Assembly: GCA_003833135.1 (NCBI GenBank)
Contig: QZLH01000035.1
Coordinates: 202,989 to 234,406, forward strand
DNA length: 31,418 bases
Direction of reading: 5' to 3'
Source of the DNA: Oehlia diaphana
Taxonomy: Eukaryota; Glomeromycota; Glomeromycetes; Glomerales; Glomeraceae
The notes beneath the pieces are model-generated. The model made no database searches and was not told where the DNA came from. It saw nothing but the letters and a program-made list of their open reading frames with translations. Below are positions 11,755 through 21,987 of this stretch, one piece after another. Position 1 is the stretch's first letter. Each line of letters starts with the position of its first letter. Position numbers and translations under genes: made by a program.

Positions 11755-11971
11755 TAAGGATGCTTGCCAAAACTATTTTTCCAAAATTTTGGTTTAGTCA
11801 AAATTCAATCCAAAACTATTTTTTATAAAAAGCTTAATTGTTTAAACTATTTTTATACTTTTCCAAAACTAATTATAATTTTAAATTTACCAATTTTTTC
11901 ATTAAAAATCAAGTTTTTGAGTTTCAGATTTTTAAATTTTATTGTTAAATGAGTTTCAGGTAGCAATACTA
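11755..11971. mobile_element. decayed copy 3 of the 8-bp-TSD MITE
   Basis: It starts TAAGGATGCTTGCCAAAACT, very close to the termini of the copies at 7386 and 27018, and ends GTTTCAGGTAGCAATACTA. Flanking octamers CTTATTAG (11747-11754) and TTTGTTAG (11972-11979) agree at 6 of 8 positions. Its length of 217 bp is close to copy 1 (222 bp). Interior CCAAAAC words look like CpG-decayed versions of GCCGAAAC. The 62-codon frame inside is spurious. Confidence 0.55.
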
Positions 11972-12388
11972 TTTGTTAGAGCTATTATAAAATTTTTGAA
12001 AAATAAAATTTTTTTTACTATTAATTTAAAATGCAAATATTTTATTATTTATAATAGAGATTTCAGATTTTTATAAAAAATTTCAAATTTATTAGTAATT
12101 TTCTAGCAATTTTATTGGTTAATTAATTTAAAAAGAAAATAATTTATTGCCATTTTCAAATTAGTGTAATCAGGTAATTTGTTAATCAATAAAATTATTT
12201 CTGAAAATACTAAAAACATTGAAAACAAAATTTTATTAGCTAATTTATCTGTCTGATCATTTCTCTAATTTAGTAGATATTTTTACTAAAAATAACATTA
12301 CTTTACACAAAAAAAAATAGTTTCGTGTTTAAAAATTATCAGTTCAATGACAAAACATAATTGCAAATACCTTTTAAGCTAGTATTTT

Positions 12389-13040
12389 AGGTGAAATTGA
12401 AACTTAATATCTAGCAAAATTTCTGAAACTTAGCAAAATTAGTTTCGCCAAATGTGCAAAATTCTGAAACTAGTGAAATTCTAAAATCTAAAAAAGTTAT
12501 GTGTTAAACGTTAAACTTTTAGTTGGCCATAAGATATTAAATCATATAATTCCAAGATCTCATTTTCATTAAATTATTTAGATATAAGGTAGAATTTTAT
12601 ACAAGTCCTCATTTTTGACGCTACCAAATATTAATTTTTATTTAAAAAATTTTATCATAATCTAATTAGTTGAAATATGATTGGATATTATAAATATGGC
12701 AAATATATATATAATTTATTTAATATTTCAAATAAAGTGAATAAAATAAATAAATATGAAAACATGAATGATAAAAAGAATTTAGATTTGTGATTTTAAA
12801 AATTTTAAATTTAATATTAATTGAATGAACGGGCGTGTAATCTACAACTGATTTTTGAATATGAAACTTATTTAATCATCAATTAAAAAGATATACAAGT
12901 GATAATTTTAGCCTTGCTAAGTTTCAGAAATTTTATCAAGTTTTGAATATTTTGCCAAGTTTTAGCAGTTTTAGAAAAGCCAAAATCAAAACTCAAAATA
13001 AGCAAAATACTTCACTAATCACAAAATAATTTCACCTGAA
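12389..13040. repeat. degenerate inverted repeat with GAAACTTAGCAAA words
   Basis: The left arm begins AGGTGAAATT and runs to TTTCTGAAACTTAGCAAAAT (about 12389-12447). Its reverse complement is found in CTTGCTAAGTTTCAGAAATT (about 12908) and in AATTTCACCTGAA (ending 13040). The right arm is longer, with repeated TTGCCAAG/AAAGCCAAAA words. It resembles a larger, decayed relative of the TGCCGAAAC-rich MITE family. No TSD was found. Confidence 0.4.
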
Positions 13041-15419
13041 ATATTATTTTAGGCACATGTTATTCGTGTTAAAAATGCTTATGCTGTTTTGAGTTGCCAT
13101 AACAAAAGTCATGTAAATGTAATAAAAATAAACAATCAACAAGAACTAAATATTCAAAATATATACAAATGACATAACAAATATATCAACGCATTATTTA
13201 AACTAGATCTATTATTTACAAAAAGAAATAAATATTTATTTGATGTTAATAAAAAATTTGATTATAATAGTAACTTTAAAGAATTATTTCTTATACTTTT
13301 TATAGTACAATAGTATAGAAGTGCTGACAAAAAAGACCAGCAAATAATAGATTAATAATAATTTCGGTTTTAAATATAGATTTTTATTTTTTAACTAATT
13401 TATATAATCTGTTGGTTAATATTAAAAATTATAAATCTGATATTAATAAATATCTATTATAATTTATTGAATCTGAGTATTAGTTTAAGTTATATTTTAA
13501 TTTAGCTTAAATTAGTTCGTATATTTTTTATTATTTATAAATATATAAAACAAATAAATAAAAAATATATTAATAAAATTAGATGTTAATATATTGACAT
13601 TAGCATTTTATAATTTTATAAAAAAATTTTTTTATAGTTGATTTATTAAGTTAATATTTTTTTAGAATTCTTTAAATAACTGTTAATAAATAAAAGTAAA
13701 GTTATACAATTTAAAGGATTTATTTATGTAACTAGTTTAAATATAATTATTCAAAATATAGCAAAAAACTATTTATTGTATGGAACTAGATAAATTTATA
13801 CTGTAATATTATTAGTTTAATCTATGCATTTTTTCTTTTTTTTACCTATGTTACTATAATTTAGCTTCTGTTTATTTCCTTTTATATTTTGTATCATATT
13901 TTTGTAATGCTTTATTTTTTAGCAACACATTTTGTAACATTTTATCCTATTTTTGTAATCATTTATATATATATATGTAAATTATTATTACTATTAAGCG
14001 TTTAAGCTGTTTTTTAGTATTATATAATTGCAATAATTTTAAATATATAAAATATATAAATAAAAATATTATTAGTGATAATACTAGTAGTTAGATTTTT
14101 AATTTTAATTAAAAATATATCATAATTAATACTATTATAATATTTAATTAATTTTTTTAGCACATTTGCAATTTTATTATTAAAGTAGAAAATAATAAGA
14201 ATATATAATTCTAAATACTACTCTAATATAATTAAACTATAAACCATTTGACATATATAAAGAAACTCATATGTGCACTATCAAGACTTAAAAAATAGAT
14301 AATATTGCAATGTGCCATCTTAACTAAATGACTCTATTATCAAAGTGAGTCCTATATTAAATATTATTAAATATTAATTTATTTGATTTAAAATATTCAG
14401 ATATATAAGAATTAAAAATAGAAGCAATAGCAAGTTGATTGCTTACTATAAATTATAGACAAATTGAATAAAATTCTTATTATAGTTTAATTTATAAAAT
14501 TTTACTGAAAGTTACTAGTAATATTATACTTTCAATTTGAAAAGAAGAAGGAATTACTATCAGAAGGTGAATCTAAATATTTTATTCCAAAGTATTACTA
14601 GATTTAAAAATATATATAAAAGGGTTAGATTTAAGTTTATATATTTTGAATTAAAAAAATCATAAAAGTCTTTCCTTTTTTGGGTAATTTTTGATAATTC
14701 CAGTCAGAATTTTATTTCTTATTATAGTAACTGACTGATATTTTATAATTTTGGACCTGAAAAAATGTATATAGCTTATAGTAAAAAATTTTTTCATCAC
14801 CTAACCTCTATATATTATATATATTTCTGGGTCCTATATAAACCAGTTAAATAAGAAGCAAAAGATAGCTAAGCAAATTAAAAAGATTGACAAATTTTTG
14901 AATAATATTGACAAATTAATGGTTTTAGCTGATTAAAAAAATTGTAAGCTTTATTACTGACTGATGCCTTTTATATTTCATTTTTTTTTTGTTATTTTCT
15001 TATTTCTTTTAGTTTATTTTAATACATTTTGTGCTGGTATCACTGGATATTTCTATTGTATAGTAAGGTTGAAGTCTTTCTGATTTCATGTAATTAAATA
15101 CAATTGCTATAAACTAAATAAAGGCTGCCCAGTTATACTTGAAAAAATAAATATATATATATAAAAAATTAAATATTTATCTTTTATAAAAATATTTTAT
15201 AGAAATACCATATATTTTTTCAATTTACTTGATTTATAAAAAAATAATTATAATAAACAATATTTGTAATAAATATAAAAATCAATTATTAATTTATACA
15301 AAATTTAAAATCTAGGATTGTAAATATTTACTGTATATAAATTTGCATTATATCAATCATTCCATTATTGTAAAATTACAAATTAACTAAAATAGTTCAA
15401 CCTGAATAAATTCCAAATT

Positions 15420-16999
15420 TTAATTTCCAATTGATAAATCATTAAGTGCTACACAGATAGCGGCTTTATGATGACCATTATATTGTCTTATTGTTTCTCC
15501 TTGTTGTAATTCCCAAAGCCTTGCAACATGATCTGAAGATGCTGTTTACCAATAATATAAAGTACATTATCAATCAAAAATTTTAATAATAAAAGGTTCA
15601 ACTTATAGGAATATTTACCTGTAACAAGATAAGCAGAATCAGCAGAAAATGCACAATCCCAAACCCATCTTTGATGACCTTTTAACTCTTTATCTAATTT
15701 GAATTCATGATTTGTAGCAGACCATATTTTAACCGTGGTATCTGCAGAACAAGTCGCCAAATGCCTTCAAGAATATTATAATTGTGATTTATAAATATTA
15801 ACATTGCAAATAACCGTTATAAATATAAAACATACTTGACATCAGGACTCAATAAGCACCGAGTTATATATCTCTTATGTGCCGAGAAAGTAGTTATGGG
15901 CTGCAAATCCGTAAAATCTCGTGCATTTGACATTTTCCATACATAACAATTACCCTATAAATTAAAAAGTTAAATATATTTTTCAAAAAAAAATATTATT
16001 ATTATGTAATTATTTTTATTACTTTGTTATTGGCTGCAACTAACATGGATCCATCAATAGCAACAGTAACTGAACGCAATGGGACATCTTCTTCTGGAAC
16101 CTACAAATTAATATAAATAAATTATTCACAACAAAACGTGATATTAAAATAAATAAATATACATACCAATTCATGAGTGCAAGAATTTTCACCCAGATCC
16201 CAAATCTTTATGCTACCCTTTTGGTCACAAGAAATCAATTCACCTTGATTTGGATGAATAGCTACATCATTAACAGGTACTTTATGGTCATAATTACGTT
16301 GTATTGATGGCGCTCTATAGAAATCATTAGCTTTTTTATTGCATGAAATAAGAATATGACTAAAATTAAGATTTATTACCTTTACCTTGTATCCCAAATT
16401 TTTAAGGTGCCATCTTCACTACCGGTTACCATCCATTTTCCTTCACAATGAAATCCGACAGCTGTTACATTTCCAGTGTGTCCATCAAAGGAGGTTATCT
16501 AAATAAAATAATTTTGTCTTGATTCAGTGAGCAAAAAAGGGATTAATCATAAACTATAAAATTTACCGGATTAGGATTAGGACTATTAATATCGTATAAT
16601 CGGATATGCTGGTTTCCTAAAATAAATTTGGTATTTAATAATTATTTTTGTAACAACTGTTTATAATGTTACTGAAAAAAAATAACCTGCTGCAGCAAGA
16701 TATCTTTTATCTGGAGATATACATAACCTGTTTACTTGCTAAAATATATCAATTTTTATATTAGTATTTTTCATAAATAAGGGAATAATATGAAAATTTA
16801 CCGAATCAGGATGTTGAATGGTCCTTGAACAAATACCACTCAGGGCTTCCCAAAAGCGTATGGTATGATCATATCCTGCAGTTACTAAAATTACTGAGTG
16901 AGAGTCTTGAGGTTGATTATATTGATGTGCATAATACTGTTGTTGTTGGGCTTGATAACTATTATAATGTGGTCTTGTATGGTGCTCTGCTCGTTTCAT
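15420..16999 (-). CDS. LST8: LST8, WD40 subunit of TOR complexes
   Basis: Nine minus-strand exons: 16999-16802, 16738-16687, 16616-16567, 16498-16386, 16314-16167, 16100-16023, 15954-15836, 15764-15619 and 15541-15420. They join in phase into 341 aa. Seven WD40 blades are visible by their closing motifs: IRFWEA (47-52), IRLYDI (88-93), LKIWDT (132-137), IKIWDL (173-178), CYVWKM (216-221), VKIWSA (264-269) and ARLWEL (308-313). LST8-diagnostic stretches include [53 protein letters not shown] and [11 protein letters not shown]. Known role: Lst8/mLST8 binds the TOR kinase domain and stabilises TORC1 and TORC2. It is somewhat longer than the usual 300-325 aa because of an N-terminal His/Tyr/Gln-rich extension of about 34 residues. 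The ATG used is the first in the exon; an upstream in-frame TTG is not a credible start. It shares a divergent promoter with the EDEM-like gene. Confidence 0.97.
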
Positions 17000-17159
17000 T
17001 GTTAAGATAAATTTACACACCAAAGAGCAGTTCTATTACCACGAAGTTAATCTATCAGTTAGAGATGGATTATCCGATCACTAACGGATCGGACTGATCC
17101 GGATAATTGGGAAAAATACTATTACCTTATTATAGAAACGTTATTGTTTCTTTGTTATA

Positions 17160-17456
17160 CAGTCGCCACTGAACCTGTATATACTGAAACTTATTATACT
17201 GAACCCAAGTTCCCAGAACCGAATTTTTTTACTCTGGTTATACCGAATAGAATGTAATACAGAACCCCAGATTAATCTAAGCCAAATTTATAGTGCTGGC
17301 CAGAATTATCAGTAATATTTCGAAATTTTGTTAAAATGAAAGTATAATTCTGGCCAGCACTACAAATTTGGTCTAATTACTTGGAACAGATAGCTAGTTC
17401 GGTATATTATATAACAAATTCTGGAACGAAAGGTTCGTTATATCCAGTGGCGACTA
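17160..17456. mobile_element. pogo-like MITE in the divergent promoter
   Basis: It starts CAGTCGCCACTG, and its right end is CCAGTGGCGACT plus a final A in place of G. TA flanks it at 17158-17159 and 17457-17458. The right arm carries GGTTCGTTATATCCAGTGG, whose complement GATATAACGAACC resembles the terminus of the element at 7220. It is therefore a related pogo/Tigger-type MITE. It is interrupted by the smaller palindromic element at 17280-17374. Confidence 0.8.
17280..17374. mobile_element. short palindromic element nested in the MITE
   Basis: Two nearly perfect 30-31-base inverted arms, 17280-17309 and 17344-17374, share TAGTGCTGGCCAGAATTAT and flanking CCAAATTT. The loop is 34 bases. The structure could fold into a long hairpin in DNA or RNA. 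TSD is ambiguous. TATAGTGCTGGCCAG-type ends suggest a Tc1/mariner-like MITE, but the family is not identified. Confidence 0.75.
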
Positions 17457-17674
17457 TATAAGACCTTTGGACTTAATTTTCGGTATAGAAGAAGGTCCTG
17501 TAAATTACTTCGTAGATATTTAATTTACATTTGTGATTCAGATGTCGTGAGAATCAGATATCCGATCTCACCCGATTACAATTCCGGATTTATATTAAAT
17601 CGGATTGCGCATCATAAAATCTCACATCTTTCAACTTTTTTGTTTTTTTTCAGTTTAAAAGAATAAGAGAAAGG

Positions 17675-20600
17675 ATGCAACCATTAAATAGACCTTCTCA
17701 TAAAAGAGCATTTCTTTATATTTCTTTATATAATTTTGCTTATATAATATTTTGGATAATATTTATGTTATCGGTAGTGGTGAATAAAGTTAATGGAATG
17801 AGTGAACAGAGAAGTAACGAATTGAAGTAAGTCGTTTTGTAGTTTAATAGGGAGTAAATTTGTTTAATAAGTTAACAAAAAATTCTAATAGATTACAAGC
17901 AAAGGTATAATGAGTCAGTTTTTGCTTTTTTTTAATGAATCTTATCAAATGAATTCGTGGAAGTCAGGAATTGTGTCTGGAAATAAAAGAAATTGTATAC
18001 ATTGTTAAGAAAAATTTGTTTATTTATTATTATTTAAGTTTAAATTCTTGTACACAATTTTTTTTTTTTTAAAAAAAAATTCATAGAATATGTTTTATCA
18101 TGCGTTTAATAATTATATGAAATATGCTTTTCCGGACGATGAGGTAGTTATTGTGTAATTTACCTTTCTTTTAAGTTGGTTTCTTCTTCTTATTTATTTT
18201 CATTCTATAAATTCTAGTTAAATCCTTTACAATGTACTGGTAGAGGAAGTGATAAGAATGATCCGCAAGTATAGTCAATTTCATCTTTAATTCGTTAAAT
18301 TTTTAATATTTTGTATTCATCTATGATCTTTATTGATTCGATTTTTATTTTGTCTTCAAATAAATTTTAGACATAATACTATAATAAATGATGTGTTAGG
18401 AGACTATTCATTAACGCTAGTAGATTGTTTGGATACGTTTGTTGTAATGTGTTGTTCTTTTTTTTGAATAGATCAAAAGGAAAATATATTTATTAATACA
18501 TATATAAAATTAATTTATTATATAGGTATTTAATGATAGGAAAGGATTTGAGAAAGCAGTCCGTGATGTAATAAAATATGTATCATTTGATCAAGATAAT
18601 AAAGTACAAGTATTTGAAGTGAATATTCGTGCATTGGGAGCATTGGTATGTGATAGTGTGTTAAATCATTTGTATTAACTTTGTATAATTTATTCGTATT
18701 TTAATATATTATTTTATGAAAAGTTGTCGGCGCATTTATTCATTACAGATCCAAGATTTGGCTATAGTATAAAAGGATATAATAATGAGTTATTGAAACT
18801 AGCTCACGATTTAGGTAAAAGGTTATTACCTGCTTTCCAAAAATCAAAGACTGGAATTCCTTATGCTAGGGTTAGTAAGTTAAAGGTATTAAATTATAAT
18901 TCTTCAATTTGGTAATGGAAGATTTTTTTCTTTTATCAATTTGGACGCGAAATATAGGTTAACCTAAAGTATGGAGTACCTATAAACGAGACACATGAAA
19001 CTTGTACTGCTGCCGCTGGCACATTAATTATAGAATTTGGTGTTCTGAGTAGATTAACAAATGATACTAGATTTGAGGTAAATAATAATAATAATAATAA
19101 ATAAATAAATTTTATTATTGTGAGTATAATTATAATGAAAAAAAAAAATAACTATATTATTAGGACGTAGCAAAAAAGGCTCTGTTTGGTTTATGGAATC
19201 GACGAACAGATTTGAATCTTCTTGGGAATGTAATAAACGTACAAACAGGACAATGGATACATACAGCATCTAGTACAGGAGCAGGAATAGATTCATTTTA
19301 TGAATACTTGTTAAAAGCCTACGTGCTCTTCGGAGAGACAGAATATTTGGATATGTTTAATGAGGCTTATAATTCTGTTCTTCGATATGTTAAAGATGAA
19401 ACAGGATATCTGTATAGGAATGTAAATATGATGAATGGGGGATTAATGTCTAACTGGGTGGATAGTTTATCTGCCTATTTTCCAGGTTTGCAGGTAAAAA
19501 AATAAATAATTTTAAAATTATGTTTATTTGATAGATATAAAGAATTTATATTTTTTTTTTTAGGTTTTGGCTGGTGATTTGGACAATGCCATAAAATCCC
19601 ATTTATTATATTACAACATTTGGAAAAAATACAATGCTATGCCAGAAAGATTTAATTTTCATTTAAGAAATGTTGAGTTGGCAACTTATCCATTACGTCC
19701 TGAATTTATCGAATCTACTTATTTTCTTTATAGAGTATGTATAAATATAAAATATTATATTGGTTTAAAAGAAATTTTCGGAATTATTTTTATTTACCTT
19801 CTATTCGTTAGGCAACAAGAGACCCATTTTATTTGCAAGTTGGGGAAATGGTACTTAAAGATCTTGAATATTATGCACGTGTTAATTGTGGATTCGCAAG
19901 TATTAAAAATGTGTTAACAAAAAGTCTTGACGAACGTATGGAAAGTTTTCTTTTAAGTGAAACTTTCAAATATTTATATCTGTTATTTGATACTGGTAAT
20001 TATTTGGCACCTAAATTTTTTATTAAAGATTCTTAATTACTTTGACTAATTTATTTATTTAATTTTTTTAAACAAAAAAGAAAACAAAATAAATAGTATG
20101 GACGACAACTTTATCTTTACTACTGGTAGGCATTAATTTTTGTGTATTTTTGGAATTTATGTTTCAATCCTTGTGAATAACCATCTTTTTTAAATAATTA
20201 GAGGCGCATTTAATATTCTTACCACAAAAATATCTCAAAAAGCATTCAGAAATACGACCTAGTATGAGTGGGGCTGAGCGTTCATTTTGTTCTATTTATG
20301 AAAAACCGTCACCTTCGAAACATTTATTCACTACTTCAGTAATAACGTCAAGATCAGATGCAGATTTTGCAAGAGAACTGGTTGGATTTGAGGAACGAAC
20401 TTTACCACTTTTAGATCCTAAGGGTATATGTGAAGTACCAAAATCAGATCCACAAGTGATAGAAGTTAGTTTTGGAGGTCTGCAAGAATCTCATGAAGAT
20501 GATTTGATTTATCAAGGACAAGAACAACAACAACAAATTATAAAGTACGTTGATGGTTTAATTGCTAATCGGTTAAAAGGGCTAAAATTAGAATTGACAA

Positions 20601-21535
20601 AACGGGTTGATAAAAAAGGGTATGATGTTACAAAAGGTATGTAATAAATTTTTTATTTATAATTATTATTATTATTGTTTATTATTATTATTATTATAAG
20701 AAATCATTAAATAATATGTTTTTTATTTCTTATTTCCTTTATTAGTTGATAATTACAGGTATACATTTCGCTATTATAGTAAATTGAATTGTTTAAATAT
20801 AATGATTATTTTTTTTTATAGTGTTACATTTAATTTTATTATATTATATTAACTTCATTCTTTTTATTTAGAGTCTTCCCTGGACAAACTTTTGAAATAA
20901 GAGATCCAGCAGTAAAAGATTTTTGGGTAAAACAACAAACATATCAAACATCGGTCCTTCGAGTTTACTTTTATAATGAGAATAATTATAATGCTTACAA
21001 TTATGCAGACTATATTGCAGCTGTAGCATCTTTTGGACCTAAAATTACTGGCGAACTTCCCATAAGAACACTTGTAAGTGTATCATCATCGCTTTATGGA
21101 TGCGTGGATTATAACATTGAAGAAACAAAACTTATTGAGGGTAATATAATATTCGTGAAAAGAGGAAATTGTACTTTTGTAGACAAAGTATTAAAAGCTC
21201 AACAAGCTGGAGCTAAAGGAATTGTTATTTGGAGTAATGAGAATTATTTATTTCAGCCTGCTAGCGCAGCAGAAAAAAATGATATATGGAAATTTGAAAT
21301 ACCATGTGTACTGATTACCTATGAAAATGGTGTTGAATTAAGTAGAATATTAGAAGAAAACGAGAAGTATATACAAGAAGGAAAAGATAGTAGTAATATT
21401 AAGGTTAAATTTTTGTCCCATGAACGTGAACCTACTACAAACATTAAAACCAATGAAAACAATGAATTATTATTAACTATTTATGGACATGCTATACGTA
21501 ATATTAGATTAAATCTAAATCTTAATGGAAATTAA
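17675..21535 (+). CDS. EDEM/Htm1-like GH47 mannosidase with PA domain
   Basis: Fifteen exons: 17675-17826, 17892-17904, 18087-18143, 18218-18264, 18371-18443, 18526-18645, 18724-18870, 18958-19077, 19164-19493, 19564-19734, 19812-19995, 20081-20125, 20202-20636, 20746-20758 and 20872-21535. They join in phase into 856 aa. An N-terminal hydrophobic segment (about 13-37) is a signal peptide or anchor. The GH47 (alpha/alpha)7 domain spans about 56-490: [29 protein letters not shown] (E145), [16 protein letters not shown] (D286), [13 protein letters not shown] (E400, E403) and FTTEAH (Thr of the Ca site). A linker follows, then a protease-associated domain (about 695-800) with [24 protein letters not shown] and [11 protein letters not shown]. 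Known role: EDEM/Htm1 trims mannose on misfolded glycoproteins for ER-associated degradation. The PA domain points to the EDEM3-like branch. No HDEL-type tail is visible. Intron 4 uses a GC donor. Confidence 0.95.
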
Positions 21536-21987
21536 ATTAATAGAGATACACAAAAGACTCTTAAAATTTAATGTAATATGAAATTTTTGACATACTTCAA
21601 TATTTATTTATATAATTATAAAATTAATTCAATTCCTGCATTGTTCAAAATTTAAGATTATTAAAAAATTTTTTTCTTTTACTTTATTATGATTATTATT
21701 ATTTGTTTTTTTTTTAAAATAAAAAGTGGGGAGTGAATTTTTAATTTAAATGTTAACCTTTTCAAAAAGGTAGACTAAAATAATAAGTTATATATAATAG
21801 GAAAAAATGTCCTTTGTACAAATTTTAAAACTTGATGATACATACAAAATAAATACTTTTTGCAACTATTTAATAACCTAAATCAAAGAAAAATGACCAT
21901 TATAGGCACATTTTTCTTTTTATTTAATGAAACCTATACATATATATGCAATAATGAAAATTCCTTTCATCAACCAATTTTTTCAGT
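21536..21987. other. convergent 3' intergenic region
   Basis: 452 bp between the stop codons of the EDEM-like gene (+) and the unrecognised gene (-). It is AT-rich with T and A runs and would contain both 3' UTRs. I see no repeat or RNA gene. The short plus-strand frame starting at 21860 overlaps the last exon of the minus-strand gene and is a shadow. Confidence 0.6.

Larger units (their letters stand above)
10116..15419. other. promoter region and second AT-rich repeat desert
   Basis: 10116-11100 lies upstream of the reticulon-like gene and is less AT-rich than the rest, with a bZIP-like word TGATGACGCAAC near 10446; regulation there is only a guess. The 64-codon frame at 10518-10712 has no ATG start and no splice partners. 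From 11100 to 15419 the DNA is AT-rich and gene-free. It contains a decayed 8-bp-TSD MITE (11755-11971), a repeat block near 12060-12160 shared with 6700-6780, and an inverted repeat at 12389-13040. Downstream of 13100 I see only low-complexity AT sequence and short T runs. Confidence 0.65.
17000..17674. promoter_or_regulatory. divergent promoter of LST8 and EDEM-like gene
   Basis: Only 675 bp separate the two divergent start codons, so both promoters must lie here or within introns. 17067-17106 has nested palindromes (ATTATCC with GGATAAT, and CCGATC with GATCGG inside). 17540-17610 has GATATCCGATC and CCGGATT-type words. Nearly half of the region is occupied by the MITE pair at 17160-17456. 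No TATA element or transcription start can be assigned with confidence. Confidence 0.55.

Noticed and set aside
11764..11952. 62-aa open frame
   Set aside because: Inside a decayed MITE copy, low complexity, no splice partners.
14690..14830. CAGTCAGAATTTT ... CTGACTG words as a MITE
   Set aside because: The words are close together and AT-rich; no TSD and no extended arms, so probably chance.
16825..17010. plus-strand frame of 61 aa
   Set aside because: Antisense to LST8 exon 1.
19996..20036. stop of the GH47 gene at 20034-20036
   Set aside because: A donor at 19996 and acceptor at 20080 continue the frame into the conserved FTTEAH motif, so the stop is intronic.
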